Shown: piece by piece, positions 35,053 to 41,875 of the stretch
How the letters are laid out: each line of letters begins with the position of its first letter
Position numbering within the stretch: position 1 is the stretch's first letter
Origin: Novosphingobium terrae
GTDB lineage: Bacteria; Pseudomonadota; Alphaproteobacteria; Sphingomonadales; Sphingomonadaceae
NCBI RefSeq assembly: GCF_017163935.1
Contig: NZ_JABVZR010000001.1
Span: forward strand, 4,030,001-4,094,000
Direction: 5' to 3'
DNA: 64,000 bases
Notes under the pieces: model-generated
The model's database searches: none
The model's input: only the letters and a program-made list of their open reading frames with translations
What the model was told of the DNA's origin: nothing
Program-made: the position numbers and the translations under genes

Positions 35053-36528
35053 ATGAGCCCTTTTCTTCGCAAATTGCTGATCGGCACGGGCATTGCCGTG
35101 GTCGGTCTCGGCGCCTTCACTGGCTGGGTGTGGTATGGGAATCCGACATCGGAGCCCATCGAGCAGTTCGAGGGCACCAAGCCCCGCATTGTCGATCCGC
35201 AACCCGAAAAGATTCCCAGTATCGCGGTCTACAAGCCGATTGGCTGGGATGCGGGCGCCGCGCCTCAGGCTGCGCCGGGCATGCAGGTGACTCGCTTTGC
35301 CGAGGGGCTGGCCCATCCGCGCACGCTCTACACGCTGCCCAATGGCGATGTGCTGGCGGCCCTGACCGGCCCGCCGAAGGGCAATGATGCGGGCGGCATC
35401 ATCGGCTTTATCCAGCGCACGCTGGTCGGTTTTGTGGGCGGTGGCGACACCTCGGCGGATGAGATCGTGCTGCTGCGTGACAGCAAGGGCACAGGCAAGG
35501 CGGATCAGCGCTTCGTGCTGCGCCACGACGATCTGCACAGCCCCAGCGGCATGGCCTACGCCGATGGCAAGCTCTACATCGCCAATGACAATGCCGTGCT
35601 TGCCTTCGACTACAAGATCGGTGACACGACTCTCACCGGCAAGCCACATAAGGTCATGGATCTGCCCGGCGGCGGCAATCACTGGATGCGCAACCTGTTG
35701 ATGGCGCCGGATGGCAAGACGATGTTCGTCGCCATCGGTTCGGCCTCGAACATTGGTGAGCGTGGCATGCAGGCCGAGGAAGGCCGCGCCATGATCGAGC
35801 AGATCGACATCGAGAAGATTCCCACCGGCAAGTGGCCGGCGCGTCGCTATGCGGCGGGCATGCGCAACCCCAATGGCATGGCCTGGAATCCCGCCACCGG
35901 CGAGATGTGGACCGTGGTGAATGAGCGCGATCAGCTCGGCCCGAATCTGGTCCCTGATTATCTGACCAACGTGCCCGCCGGCGCGCATTACGGTTGGCCC
36001 TGGTACTATTGGAAGGACAAGCAGGACGACCGCGTCGATGCTCCGATCCCTGAGTACCTCACCGATTACATCCGCAAGCCGGAGTATGCCATGGGGCCGC
36101 ATGTGGCGGCGCTGGGGCTGGTTTTCGGGCAGGATGGCTCGCATCTGGGTGAGCAGTACGCCAGTGGTGCCTTTATCGCCCGCCATGGTTCGTGGAATCG
36201 TCGCCCGGCGGTGGGTTACGATGTGGTCTATGTGCAGTTTGACGATCACGGGAATCCGCAGGGCCTGCCCAAGCCGATCCTGACCGGTTTCCGCGATGCC
36301 AAGGGTGCGCATGGTCGCCCCACCTGGCTGCAGTGGGCCAAGGATGGCGCTCTGCTGGTCAGTGACGATACGGCGGGGATTATCTGGCGTGTGTTTGCTC
36401 CGGGCGCGAAGCCTGCCATGGCGCCCAAGCCTCTGCCCACCGAGCATCTGCCTGCGCCCAAGGATCTGAAGGACCCTAATAGGCAGTATAGTGCTGATTT
36501 TCAGGCTGATTCCAAGGTTAAGCAGTAA
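35053..36528 (+). CDS. Sorbosone dehydrogenase-type PQQ-like beta-propeller protein
   Basis: 491-aa protein of the soluble glucose/sorbosone dehydrogenase superfamily (GSDH), predicted to act in the periplasm. Residues 5-25 form an N-terminal membrane anchor or uncleaved signal; the beta-propeller follows, with RFAEGLAHPRTLYTLPNGDVLAA, LHSPSGMAYADGKLYIAN, YAAGMRNPNGMAWNPATGEMWTV-type blades, and GSWNRRPAVGYDVVYV. Whether PQQ binds, and the sugar oxidised, cannot be told. An alternative ATG at 35032 adds seven residues. It is divergent from msrC with only a 60-bp gap. Confidence 0.82.
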   Translation: MSPFLRKLLIGTGIAVVGLGAFTGWVWYGNPTSEPIEQFEGTKPRIVDPQPEKIPSIAVYKPIGWDAGAAPQAAPGMQVTRFAEGLAHPRTLYTLPNGDVLAALTGPPKGNDAGGIIGFIQRTLVGFVGGGDTSADEIVLLRDSKGTGKADQRFVLRHDDLHSPSGMAYADGKLYIANDNAVLAFDYKIGDTTLTGKPHKVMDLPGGGNHWMRNLLMAPDGKTMFVAIGSASNIGERGMQAEEGRAMIEQIDIEKIPTGKWPARRYAAGMRNPNGMAWNPATGEMWTVVNERDQLGPNLVPDYLTNVPAGAHYGWPWYYWKDKQDDRVDAPIPEYLTDYIRKPEYAMGPHVAALGLVFGQDGSHLGEQYASGAFIARHGSWNRRPAVGYDVVYVQFDDHGNPQGLPKPILTGFRDAKGAHGRPTWLQWAKDGALLVSDDTAGIIWRVFAPGAKPAMAPKPLPTEHLPAPKDLKDPNRQYSADFQADSKVKQ

Positions 36529-36536
36529 AGGGTAAA

Positions 36537-36896
36537 AGCGAGGGTGTTACACCCTCGCGCTCCCATGAATGTCTACGTTGCGCTTCGAGTTCGGCCTTGC
36601 GCTTCGAGTTCGGCCTTGCGCTTCGAGTTCGGCCTTGCGCTTCGAGTTCGGCCTTGCGCTTCGAGTTCGGCCTTGCGCTTCGGGTTCGGTCTTGCGCTTC
36701 GGGTTCGGTCTTGCGCTTCGGGTTCGGCCTTGCACTTCGTTTGCGCCGCCGCAGGCAGAATCTTTTAGTGCTTAGGCTGGCGTTCTAACCTGAATCTGAC
36801 TGCCTGCGGCGCGGCGAGGTCAGGCGCAAGGATCGTGCGCCACTGCCATTTCGTCGGGAGACGTTATGGGAGCGCGAGGGGGTAACCCCCTCGCAT
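36537..36896 (+). repeat. Interspersed composite palindromic repeat, copy H (with tandem expansion)
   Basis: 360-bp copy, the longest in the window, between convergent genes; it begins 8 bp after one stop and ends 11 bp before the other. The ends are standard (left GCGAGGG-TGTTACA-CCCTCGC, right GCGAGGGGG-TAA-CCCCCTCGCAT). The extra length is an array of a 19-bp unit in the left half. The central GCCGCAGGCAG/CTGCCTGCGGC pair is intact. Confidence 0.9.
36578..36739 (+). repeat. 19-bp tandem repeat, 8.5 units, inside copy H
   Basis: Unit TTGCGCTTCGAGTTCGGCC is repeated without gaps from 36578 to 36729 (eight full units) and a degraded half unit follows. Units 1-5 are identical; units 6-8 share A to G at position 11, and units 6-7 also have GGTC for GGCC. 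Other repeat copies have one degenerate unit at this place, so the array is a local expansion. Confidence 0.95.
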
Positions 36897-36907
36897 CTTC
36901 TCTTTCC

Positions 36908-37738
36908 TTAAATCTGCTTCCCCACTCGTCCTGCCAATTCAGTGATGTAGTGCGAAGCAATACGCCCCGACCGGCCACCGCGACGCTTTGACCATTCCAG
37001 CGCGTCGGAAACCTCCCACTCCAGCCCATAGGCCGCCGCATAGCCCCGGATGATCCCGAGGTAATCGTCCTGGCTGCAATTGTGGAAGCCGATGGAGAGG
37101 CCGAAACGGTCGGCCAGCGCCAACTGGTCGTCCACGGCGTCGCGCGGATTGATGGGGTCGTCCTGCTCCGACATATGGCGCGAGACGATGGCGCGGCGGT
37201 TGGCGGTGACAGCAAGGCGCACATTGCGCGGGCGGGCCTCGACGCCGCCCTCCAGCCAGCTGCGCAGGGCGCGCGGGCCGGCTGAATCGCCTTCCTCAAA
37301 GCCGAGGTCGTCGATGAAGACGAGAAAGGGGCGGGGCACATCGCGCAGCACCGAGAAGAGCGTGGTGAGCGAGGAGAGCGCGTCGGGCGCGACCTGCACC
37401 AGCGCGAGGTCGGTGCCCTTGTCCTCGCGGGCGTGGCGCAGGCTGGCGCGGAGCAGGGCCGATTTGCCCATGCCGCGCGATCCCCACAGCAGCATGTCAT
37501 GCGCGGCGTGGCCGTGGGCGTGGCGCAGGACGTTGTCGACCACCTTGGCCTTCTGCTCATCCACGCCGTAGATCAGGTCGAGCGAGGGGGCTTCGATGGC
37601 GGGGACGGCGCGGGGCTGGATGCCGTTCCAGACGTAGGCGGGGGCGGCGGACCAGTCGATGGGCGTGGCGGCGGGGGCGGCGATGCGCTCCAGCGCGGCG
37701 ATGATGCGGTCGATCTGGCCAGCGAGTTGATCGCTCAT
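36908..37738 (-). CDS. DUF815 family ATPase
   Basis: 276-aa P-loop AAA-like ATPase of the DUF815 family. Walker A is WGSRGMGKSALL (GSRGMGKS at 86-93), Walker B is FLVFIDDLGF (138-147), and VRLAVTANRRAIVSRHM with DDQLALADRFGLSIGF correspond to sensor and arginine-finger regions. The biological role of the family is not established. The ATG at 37738 was chosen from start of similarity (DQLAGQIDRIIAALERIA). Divergent from tsaC/sua5. Confidence 0.88.
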   Translation of the reverse strand: MSDQLAGQIDRIIAALERIAAPAATPIDWSAAPAYVWNGIQPRAVPAIEAPSLDLIYGVDEQKAKVVDNVLRHAHGHAAHDMLLWGSRGMGKSALLRASLRHAREDKGTDLALVQVAPDALSSLTTLFSVLRDVPRPFLVFIDDLGFEEGDSAGPRALRSWLEGGVEARPRNVRLAVTANRRAIVSRHMSEQDDPINPRDAVDDQLALADRFGLSIGFHNCSQDDYLGIIRGYAAAYGLEWEVSDALEWSKRRGGRSGRIASHYITELAGRVGKQI

Positions 37739-37895
37739 GGGTATTCTCTCCGAACGGAGCGTTTTCGAGCCGGATCTCCATCCGGCGGCTCGGAAAACGC
37801 GACCATAAAAAACGTCGCCTCACACCTTGCAAATTCGCGAGGGTAGGGGAAGCCTCTCTCTTGGAGCTTGCGATGCCTGTGCCTATAGCGGGGCG

Positions 37896-38837
37896 ATGAG
37901 CATCCCCATTCTTCTGCCCGCCGATGAGGCTGGGCTGGCGCAGGCCATCGAGCAGTTGACCGCAGGCGAACCCGTGGCCGTGCCCACCGAGACGGTCTAT
38001 GGTCTGGCCGCGCGTGCTGATCGCGCCGAAGCGGTGGCGGCGATTTATCGCGCCAAGGGGCGGCCTGATTTCAACCCGTTGATTGTGCATGTCAGCGATG
38101 TGGAGGCGGCTGAAAAGCTGGCGGTGGTCGATGAGCGGGCGCGCGCCTTGGCTAAGGCTTTCTGGCCGGGTGCGCTGACGATGGTGCTGCCGCTTCGGGA
38201 GGGGGCTCCGTTGGCTGCGGCGGTGACGGCGGGTTTGCCCACCGTGGCTTTGCGTTGCCCGGCGCATCCGGTGATGCGGCAGGTGCTGGCGCAATCGGGG
38301 CTGGCGCTGGCGGCGCCCTCGGCCAATCGCAGCGGTGGAGTCAGCCCGACGCGCGCCCGACATGTCGCTGAATCATTGGCGGGGCGCATCGGGCTGGTGC
38401 TGGATGGCGGGGCCTGCGCTCAGGGGCTGGAATCGACCATCGTGGCGTTGCGCGAGGGCGGGGGGTGGCAGGTGCTGCGCCCGGGCCCGATCACCGCTCA
38501 GGCGATCGCTGAGGCGCTTGGAGAGGATGAGTTGGCACCGTCAGCGGATGCTGGGATCGAAGCGCCCGGCCAGATGACCAGCCACTATGCTCCGGGCAAG
38601 CCGGTGCGCCTGAACGCGCGCGAGGCGGAGGCGGATGAATTCCACATCGGTTTTGGCGCGATTGCCGGTGCGATGAATCTGTCCGAGTCAGGCGATCTGG
38701 CCGAGGCGGCGGCGAATCTTTACACTGCCCTCCACGCTTCGGCGCAGGCCGATCAGCCGCGCGTCGCCGTGGCCCCCGTACCCGACAGCGACATCGGCGA
38801 GGCGATCAACGACCGCCTGCGCCGCGCTGCCGCCTGA
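37896..38837 (+). CDS. Threonylcarbamoyl-AMP synthase (Sua5 type)
   Basis: 313-aa enzyme that makes threonylcarbamoyl-AMP for the t6A37 modification of tRNAs reading ANN codons. The YrdC/TsaC domain is clear (PTETVYGLAARADRAEAV, KGRPDFNPLIVHV, APSANRSGGVSPT), and the 313-aa length with MTSHYAPGKPVRLN before the C-terminal third shows the additional Sua5 domain. The ATG at 37896 is preferred to an upstream start with no ribosome site. It converges on the lipoprotein gene with a 1-bp gap. Confidence 0.93.
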   Translation: MSIPILLPADEAGLAQAIEQLTAGEPVAVPTETVYGLAARADRAEAVAAIYRAKGRPDFNPLIVHVSDVEAAEKLAVVDERARALAKAFWPGALTMVLPLREGAPLAAAVTAGLPTVALRCPAHPVMRQVLAQSGLALAAPSANRSGGVSPTRARHVAESLAGRIGLVLDGGACAQGLESTIVALREGGGWQVLRPGPITAQAIAEALGEDELAPSADAGIEAPGQMTSHYAPGKPVRLNAREAEADEFHIGFGAIAGAMNLSESGDLAEAAANLYTALHASAQADQPRVAVAPVPDSDIGEAINDRLRRAAA

Positions 38838-38838
38838 G

Positions 38839-39567
38839 TCAGGGTTCGCACACCACCTTGCCGGTGCCCATGGCATGGACCTCGCATTTGGCGCGGCCCT
38901 TCACATGCAACGAGCCCGTGCCAAGAATGCTGGCCTTGATGTCGCCATCCGAGGCGAATTCCGTATCGCCCGTCCCGGCGATGTTGATCTCGGCCTTGTC
39001 GACCTTCAGCTCGGCCATATGCGCGTTGCCGGTGCCGGCGATGTTCAGTTCCAGCCCGCCGGCGGTGCCGCCCGCCTTGTAATTGCCGGTGCCGGCGATG
39101 TTCACCTCCAGCTTGCCGATGGCGATATGCGGCGTCTCGATGTTGCCGGAGCCCGCGACGGAGATCTTGGAATCCTGCGCCAAGGTCTCAGCCGTGATCT
39201 GGCCCGAACCCGCCATCGTCAGCGATTTGGGCGCGGGCATGGTGACGTCCACGGTGAACGGCCCCTGATTGCTGACGCCGGATTTGCGCAGAATGCCCAG
39301 CGTGCCATCCTTCAGGGTGAAGCGCAGCACATTGTCCGTATCGCCACCGACGTGAATCGCCAGCTTGTCGCCTTGATGCAGGCGAACCGTATCGGGGCCG
39401 AGGAGCACCAGCTCATTGGCCTCGGCATGAGTCAGGTCGAGTTCGGCCAAGGGCTTGCCCTTGTCGCCATTGATCGAGATATCGGCTGTATCGCAGGCCG
39501 ACAACGCCATCACCATCCCCAGCGGAATCAAGGCGCCAAAGCTGGCGGCGAGTTTGCGGATGTCCAT
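38839..39567 (-). CDS. DUF2807 (head GIN domain) lipoprotein
   Basis: 242-aa probable lipoprotein. The signal peptide ends in LSAC (lipobox around residue 25), followed by a beta-helical DUF2807 domain made of short repeats: VAGSGNIETPHI, NIAGTGNYKAGG, NIAGTGNAHMAEL, NIAGTGDTEFAS and ILGTGSLHVKG. Such domains are thought to form right-handed beta-solenoids; their role is unknown. The ATG at 39567 follows GGAG at 10 bp; a start five codons upstream is also possible. Confidence 0.82.
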   Translation of the reverse strand: MDIRKLAASFGALIPLGMVMALSACDTADISINGDKGKPLAELDLTHAEANELVLLGPDTVRLHQGDKLAIHVGGDTDNVLRFTLKDGTLGILRKSGVSNQGPFTVDVTMPAPKSLTMAGSGQITAETLAQDSKISVAGSGNIETPHIAIGKLEVNIAGTGNYKAGGTAGGLELNIAGTGNAHMAELKVDKAEINIAGTGDTEFASDGDIKASILGTGSLHVKGRAKCEVHAMGTGKVVCEP

Positions 39568-39597
39568 CGTGTGGGTCTCCATCTTATGTGTGTTGGT

Positions 39598-39608
39598 TGT
39601 ATAATACA
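39598..39608. promoter_or_regulatory. Small palindrome upstream of the DUF2807 lipoprotein gene
   Basis: TGTATAATACA is a perfect 11-bp palindrome about 30 bp upstream of the ATG at 39567. It overlaps a TATAAT-like sequence, so it could be a -10 element, an operator, or both. Confidence 0.3.
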
Positions 39609-39636
39609 CATCGAGAGGGAGAACAAGAAGGGGAAA

Positions 39637-39888
39637 ATGCGAGGGTCATCACCCTCGCGCTCCCTTTAGTGTCTGCGTTGCGCCACGGGTTCGGTCTCAG
39701 AGCAAGGTCGCGGCGGCGCAGGCAGAATCTGCGTGAGGCCAGCGTGGACTCTGACTGCCTGCGGCGCGGAGAGGTTGGGCGCCACGATGAGGAGCCACTG
39801 CCGCTTCGTCGGGAGACGTCATGGGAGCGCGAGGGCCCGGAGCATTCCTCTTGAGGAATGTGACCAACTAAAGACTCTCCCCTCGCAT
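39637..39888 (+). repeat. Interspersed composite palindromic repeat, copy I (insertion in end hairpin)
   Basis: 252-bp copy between the lipoprotein gene's start and carD. The left hairpin is GCGAGGG-TCATCA-CCCTCGC. In the right hairpin the usual TAA loop is replaced by about 44 bp of unrelated sequence that itself contains the hairpin CATTCCTC-TT-GAGGAATG (39843-39860); the outer arm CCCCTCGCAT is kept. The central stem is GCGCAGGC/GCCTGCGGCGC. Confidence 0.88.
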
Positions 39889-39914
39889 CTTCCCTTTCCT
39901 GAACCGCCTGAATC

Positions 39915-39942
39915 AAAAAAGGGCCACCCTTGCGGGCAGCCC
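39915..39942 (-). terminator. Rho-independent terminator of carD
   Basis: On the minus strand GGGCTGCCC pairs with GGGTGGCCC (two G-U pairs) around a GCAA loop and is followed by six U residues, 24 bp past the carD stop. Confidence 0.92.
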
Positions 39943-39966
39943 CTTCTTTGCACCGAATCTGAAGGT

Positions 39967-40497
39967 TCAGACCACGGCGGCTTCGTAGTACTTGGGTGCA
40001 TGCTCGTTGAGGATCACGAGGATCTTCTTGAGCGCTGCGGGTTCGTCGGTCTTTTCCATGGCCGCCAGTTCGCGGGCGAGGCGGCTGGAAGCAGCCTCGA
40101 AGATCTGGCGTTCGGAGTAGGACTGCTCGGGCTGGTCGTCGGCGCGGAACAGGTCGCGGGTCACCTCGGCGATCGACACGAGGTCGCCCGAGTTGATCTT
40201 GGCTTCATATTCCTGGGCGCGGCGCGACCACATGGTACGCTTGACCTTGGGCTTGCCCTTCAGCGTATCGAGCGCCTCGCGCAGCGTCTTGTCCGAGGAC
40301 AGTTTGCGCATGCCGATGGCTTCGATCTTATTGACGGGAACGCGCAGGGTCATGCGCTCTTTCTCGAATCGCAGCACATAGAGTTCAAGCTTCATGCCGG
40401 CGATTTCCTGCTCGAGCAGTTCGATCACCCGACCGACACCGTGCTTGGGGTAAACGACGTAATCTCCAACATCGAAGGCGTGAGCCTTGGCGGTCAT
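39967..40497 (-). CDS. carD: CarD family transcriptional regulator
   Basis: 176-aa CarD/CdnL protein, which binds the RNA polymerase beta subunit and stabilises the open promoter complex. The RNA-polymerase-interacting domain is residues 1-60 (FDVGDYVVYPKHGVGRVIELLEQEIAGMKLE) and the helical DNA-binding domain follows (residues 65-165: KLSSDKTLREALDTL, WSRRAQEYEAKINSGDL). It is monocistronic with its own terminator. The 244 bp between it and the next gene contain GGGGTATTATATATCCC near 40698-40714, a TATAAT-bearing palindromic stretch that may belong to the promoter region. Confidence 0.94.
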   Translation of the reverse strand: MTAKAHAFDVGDYVVYPKHGVGRVIELLEQEIAGMKLELYVLRFEKERMTLRVPVNKIEAIGMRKLSSDKTLREALDTLKGKPKVKRTMWSRRAQEYEAKINSGDLVSIAEVTRDLFRADDQPEQSYSERQIFEAASSRLARELAAMEKTDEPAALKKILVILNEHAPKYYEAAVV

Positions 40498-40741
40498 CTA
40501 TCGTCCTTTCGCGCGGCGAGGCTTGCGACCAAGGGGTTGACTCTGAAAGAGAACGGCGCTGTCATGGCCGGGGGTGGCCAACAGCGCCTGTCAACGAAGG
40601 TCAGCAAACCTGCCTTTCATGGTGTTTGGGTTTCGACCCGGGTATGCGATGGCTGTAGACCGGTTTTGGGAGACGGTTCCAGTCGCGCGGGGTATTATAT
40701 ATCCCATCTGCAACAAAATTGCCAGAGGCAGAACGCTCGCC

Positions 40742-41074
40742 TCAGCGAAAACGCGGATTCGGGCTCAGGGCTTCCATTCCGGGGAGGCCGGAGGCCATGG
40801 AATGCGCCATCAGCTGTTCCAGTCTGGCCAGGGCTTCGGCGCCTGGCATATGCGCGGCATCGCCGGCGGCCTGGCGCGACATTTGCTGGATCAGGGCCGC
40901 CATTTCGGTCAGCACCACCATCTGACGCTGGTAGAGCGTTTCGACATGATCAAGGCGGCTGTAGAGGCCGGAGACCTTCGTGGCCGACAGCACACCGTTC
41001 ACGACAAAGCCGAGAGAGGCGAAGACCACCGCCGTTAAGGCATAAGAGGCGATGACGCCAAGCGACAGATACAC
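40742..41074 (-). CDS. Hypothetical small membrane protein
   Basis: 110-aa protein if started at the GTG at 41074, which has GGAG 8 bp upstream. One strong membrane segment (residues 1-30, VYLSLGVIASYALTAVVFAS) is followed by a helical cytoplasmic part (RLDHVETLYQRQMVVLTEMAALIQQM) and a Met/Pro-rich tail. I do not recognise the family. A TTG start 63 bp further upstream is possible. Codon usage follows the neighbours, so it is probably real, but it could be a spurious frame. Confidence 0.5.
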   Translation of the reverse strand: MYLSLGVIASYALTAVVFASLGFVVNGVLSATKVSGLYSRLDHVETLYQRQMVVLTEMAALIQQMSRQAAGDAAHMPGAEALARLEQLMAHSMASGLPGMEALSPNPRFR

Positions 41075-41204
41075 GAGGCCCACTCCCAGCTCGTCGTAAA
41101 ACAAGCCGGGAGTATCGCAATTCAACCGATTGCTCAACGCATTCCGGTCTTAATTTTTATTCACGGACGTAAAATCTTCCCGCTTTGGGACAGCGAGTGA
41201 AAGA

Positions 41205-41543
41205 TCAATCACCCTCGCCCGGGGCTTCCGAGAACTGGGTTTCGAACTTGCCGTCCTTGCCCTTCCAGTCGTCGGCGTCGTCCGGCGCGTCCTTCTTGAC
41301 GGTGATGTTGGGCCATTCTGCCGAGAACTTGGCGTTCAGCTCCATCCACTGCTCCAGACCGCTTTCGGTGTCGGGCAGGATCGCTTCGGCGGGGCACTCG
41401 GGCTCGCAGACGCCGCAGTCGATGCATTCGCTGGGGTTGATCACCAGCATGTTCTCGCCTTCGTAGAAGCAGTCCACGGGGCACACTTCCACGCAATCCA
41501 TGTATTTGCAGCGGATACAGGCGTCGGTGACGACATAGGTCAT
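41205..41543 (-). CDS. fdxA: Seven-iron ferredoxin FdxA
   Basis: 112-aa [3Fe-4S][4Fe-4S] ferredoxin. Cluster ligands are seen in [17 protein letters not shown] (Cys9, 12, 17, 21, 25) and [12 protein letters not shown] (Cys40, 43, 46, 50). The acidic C-terminal half is typical of Azotobacter-type FdI relatives. The electron partner is not known. It overlaps the upstream S4-domain gene by 4 bp, in the helicase-S4-fdxA-(carD) order common in alphaproteobacteria. Confidence 0.95.
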   Translation of the reverse strand: MTYVVTDACIRCKYMDCVEVCPVDCFYEGENMLVINPSECIDCGVCEPECPAEAILPDTESGLEQWMELNAKFSAEWPNITVKKDAPDDADDWKGKDGKFETQFSEAPGEGD

Positions 41544-41875
41544 GGCTGCAAATCCCCTTTCGCTAGGTAAGCCAAATCAGCGCTAATGCTTGGGCGCGCT
41601 GCTAGGGCGGAAACACGCGTTTCGTCAAGCACGCGATAACAGGCCTGTGCCTCCGGCGCGGGGCCGCGACGTGCGGGCAACACCAGAATCTCGATCACGC
41701 GCACGCCATGGGGCAGGGGCAGCACCAGAATATCGCCGGGTTTCACCGCTGTGCCGGGCCGCTCCACGCGCCGTCCGTTAAGGCGCATATGGCCCTCCAG
41801 CACCCAGTCATGCGCGCGGGGCCGCGTGGGAGAGAGGCGGATAAACCACAGCAGCTTGTCGATCCGCATGCTCAT
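41540..41875 (-). CDS. RNA-binding S4 domain protein (Hsp15-like)
   Basis: 111-aa protein with an N-terminal S4 domain ([39 protein letters not shown]), as in Hsp15, which binds stalled 50S subunits carrying tRNA. The C-terminal tail is basic then variable. An ATG two codons downstream is equally possible. It overlaps the upstream helicase gene and the downstream fdxA by 4 bp each. Confidence 0.88.
   Translation of the reverse strand: MSMRIDKLLWFIRLSPTRPRAHDWVLEGHMRLNGRRVERPGTAVKPGDILVLPLPHGVRVIEILVLPARRGPAPEAQACYRVLDETRVSALAARPSISADLAYLAKGDLQP

Noticed and set aside
34510..36447. Very long minus-strand frame continuing msrC upstream
   Set aside because: It runs antisense through the sorbosone-type dehydrogenase gene, has low-complexity Arg/His/Gly composition, and msrC similarity begins at the ATG near 34992.
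36544..36788. Plus- and minus-strand frames in the 19-bp tandem array
   Set aside because: All three frames stay open because a 19-bp unit without stops cycles through frames; products are simple repeats with no start-site support.
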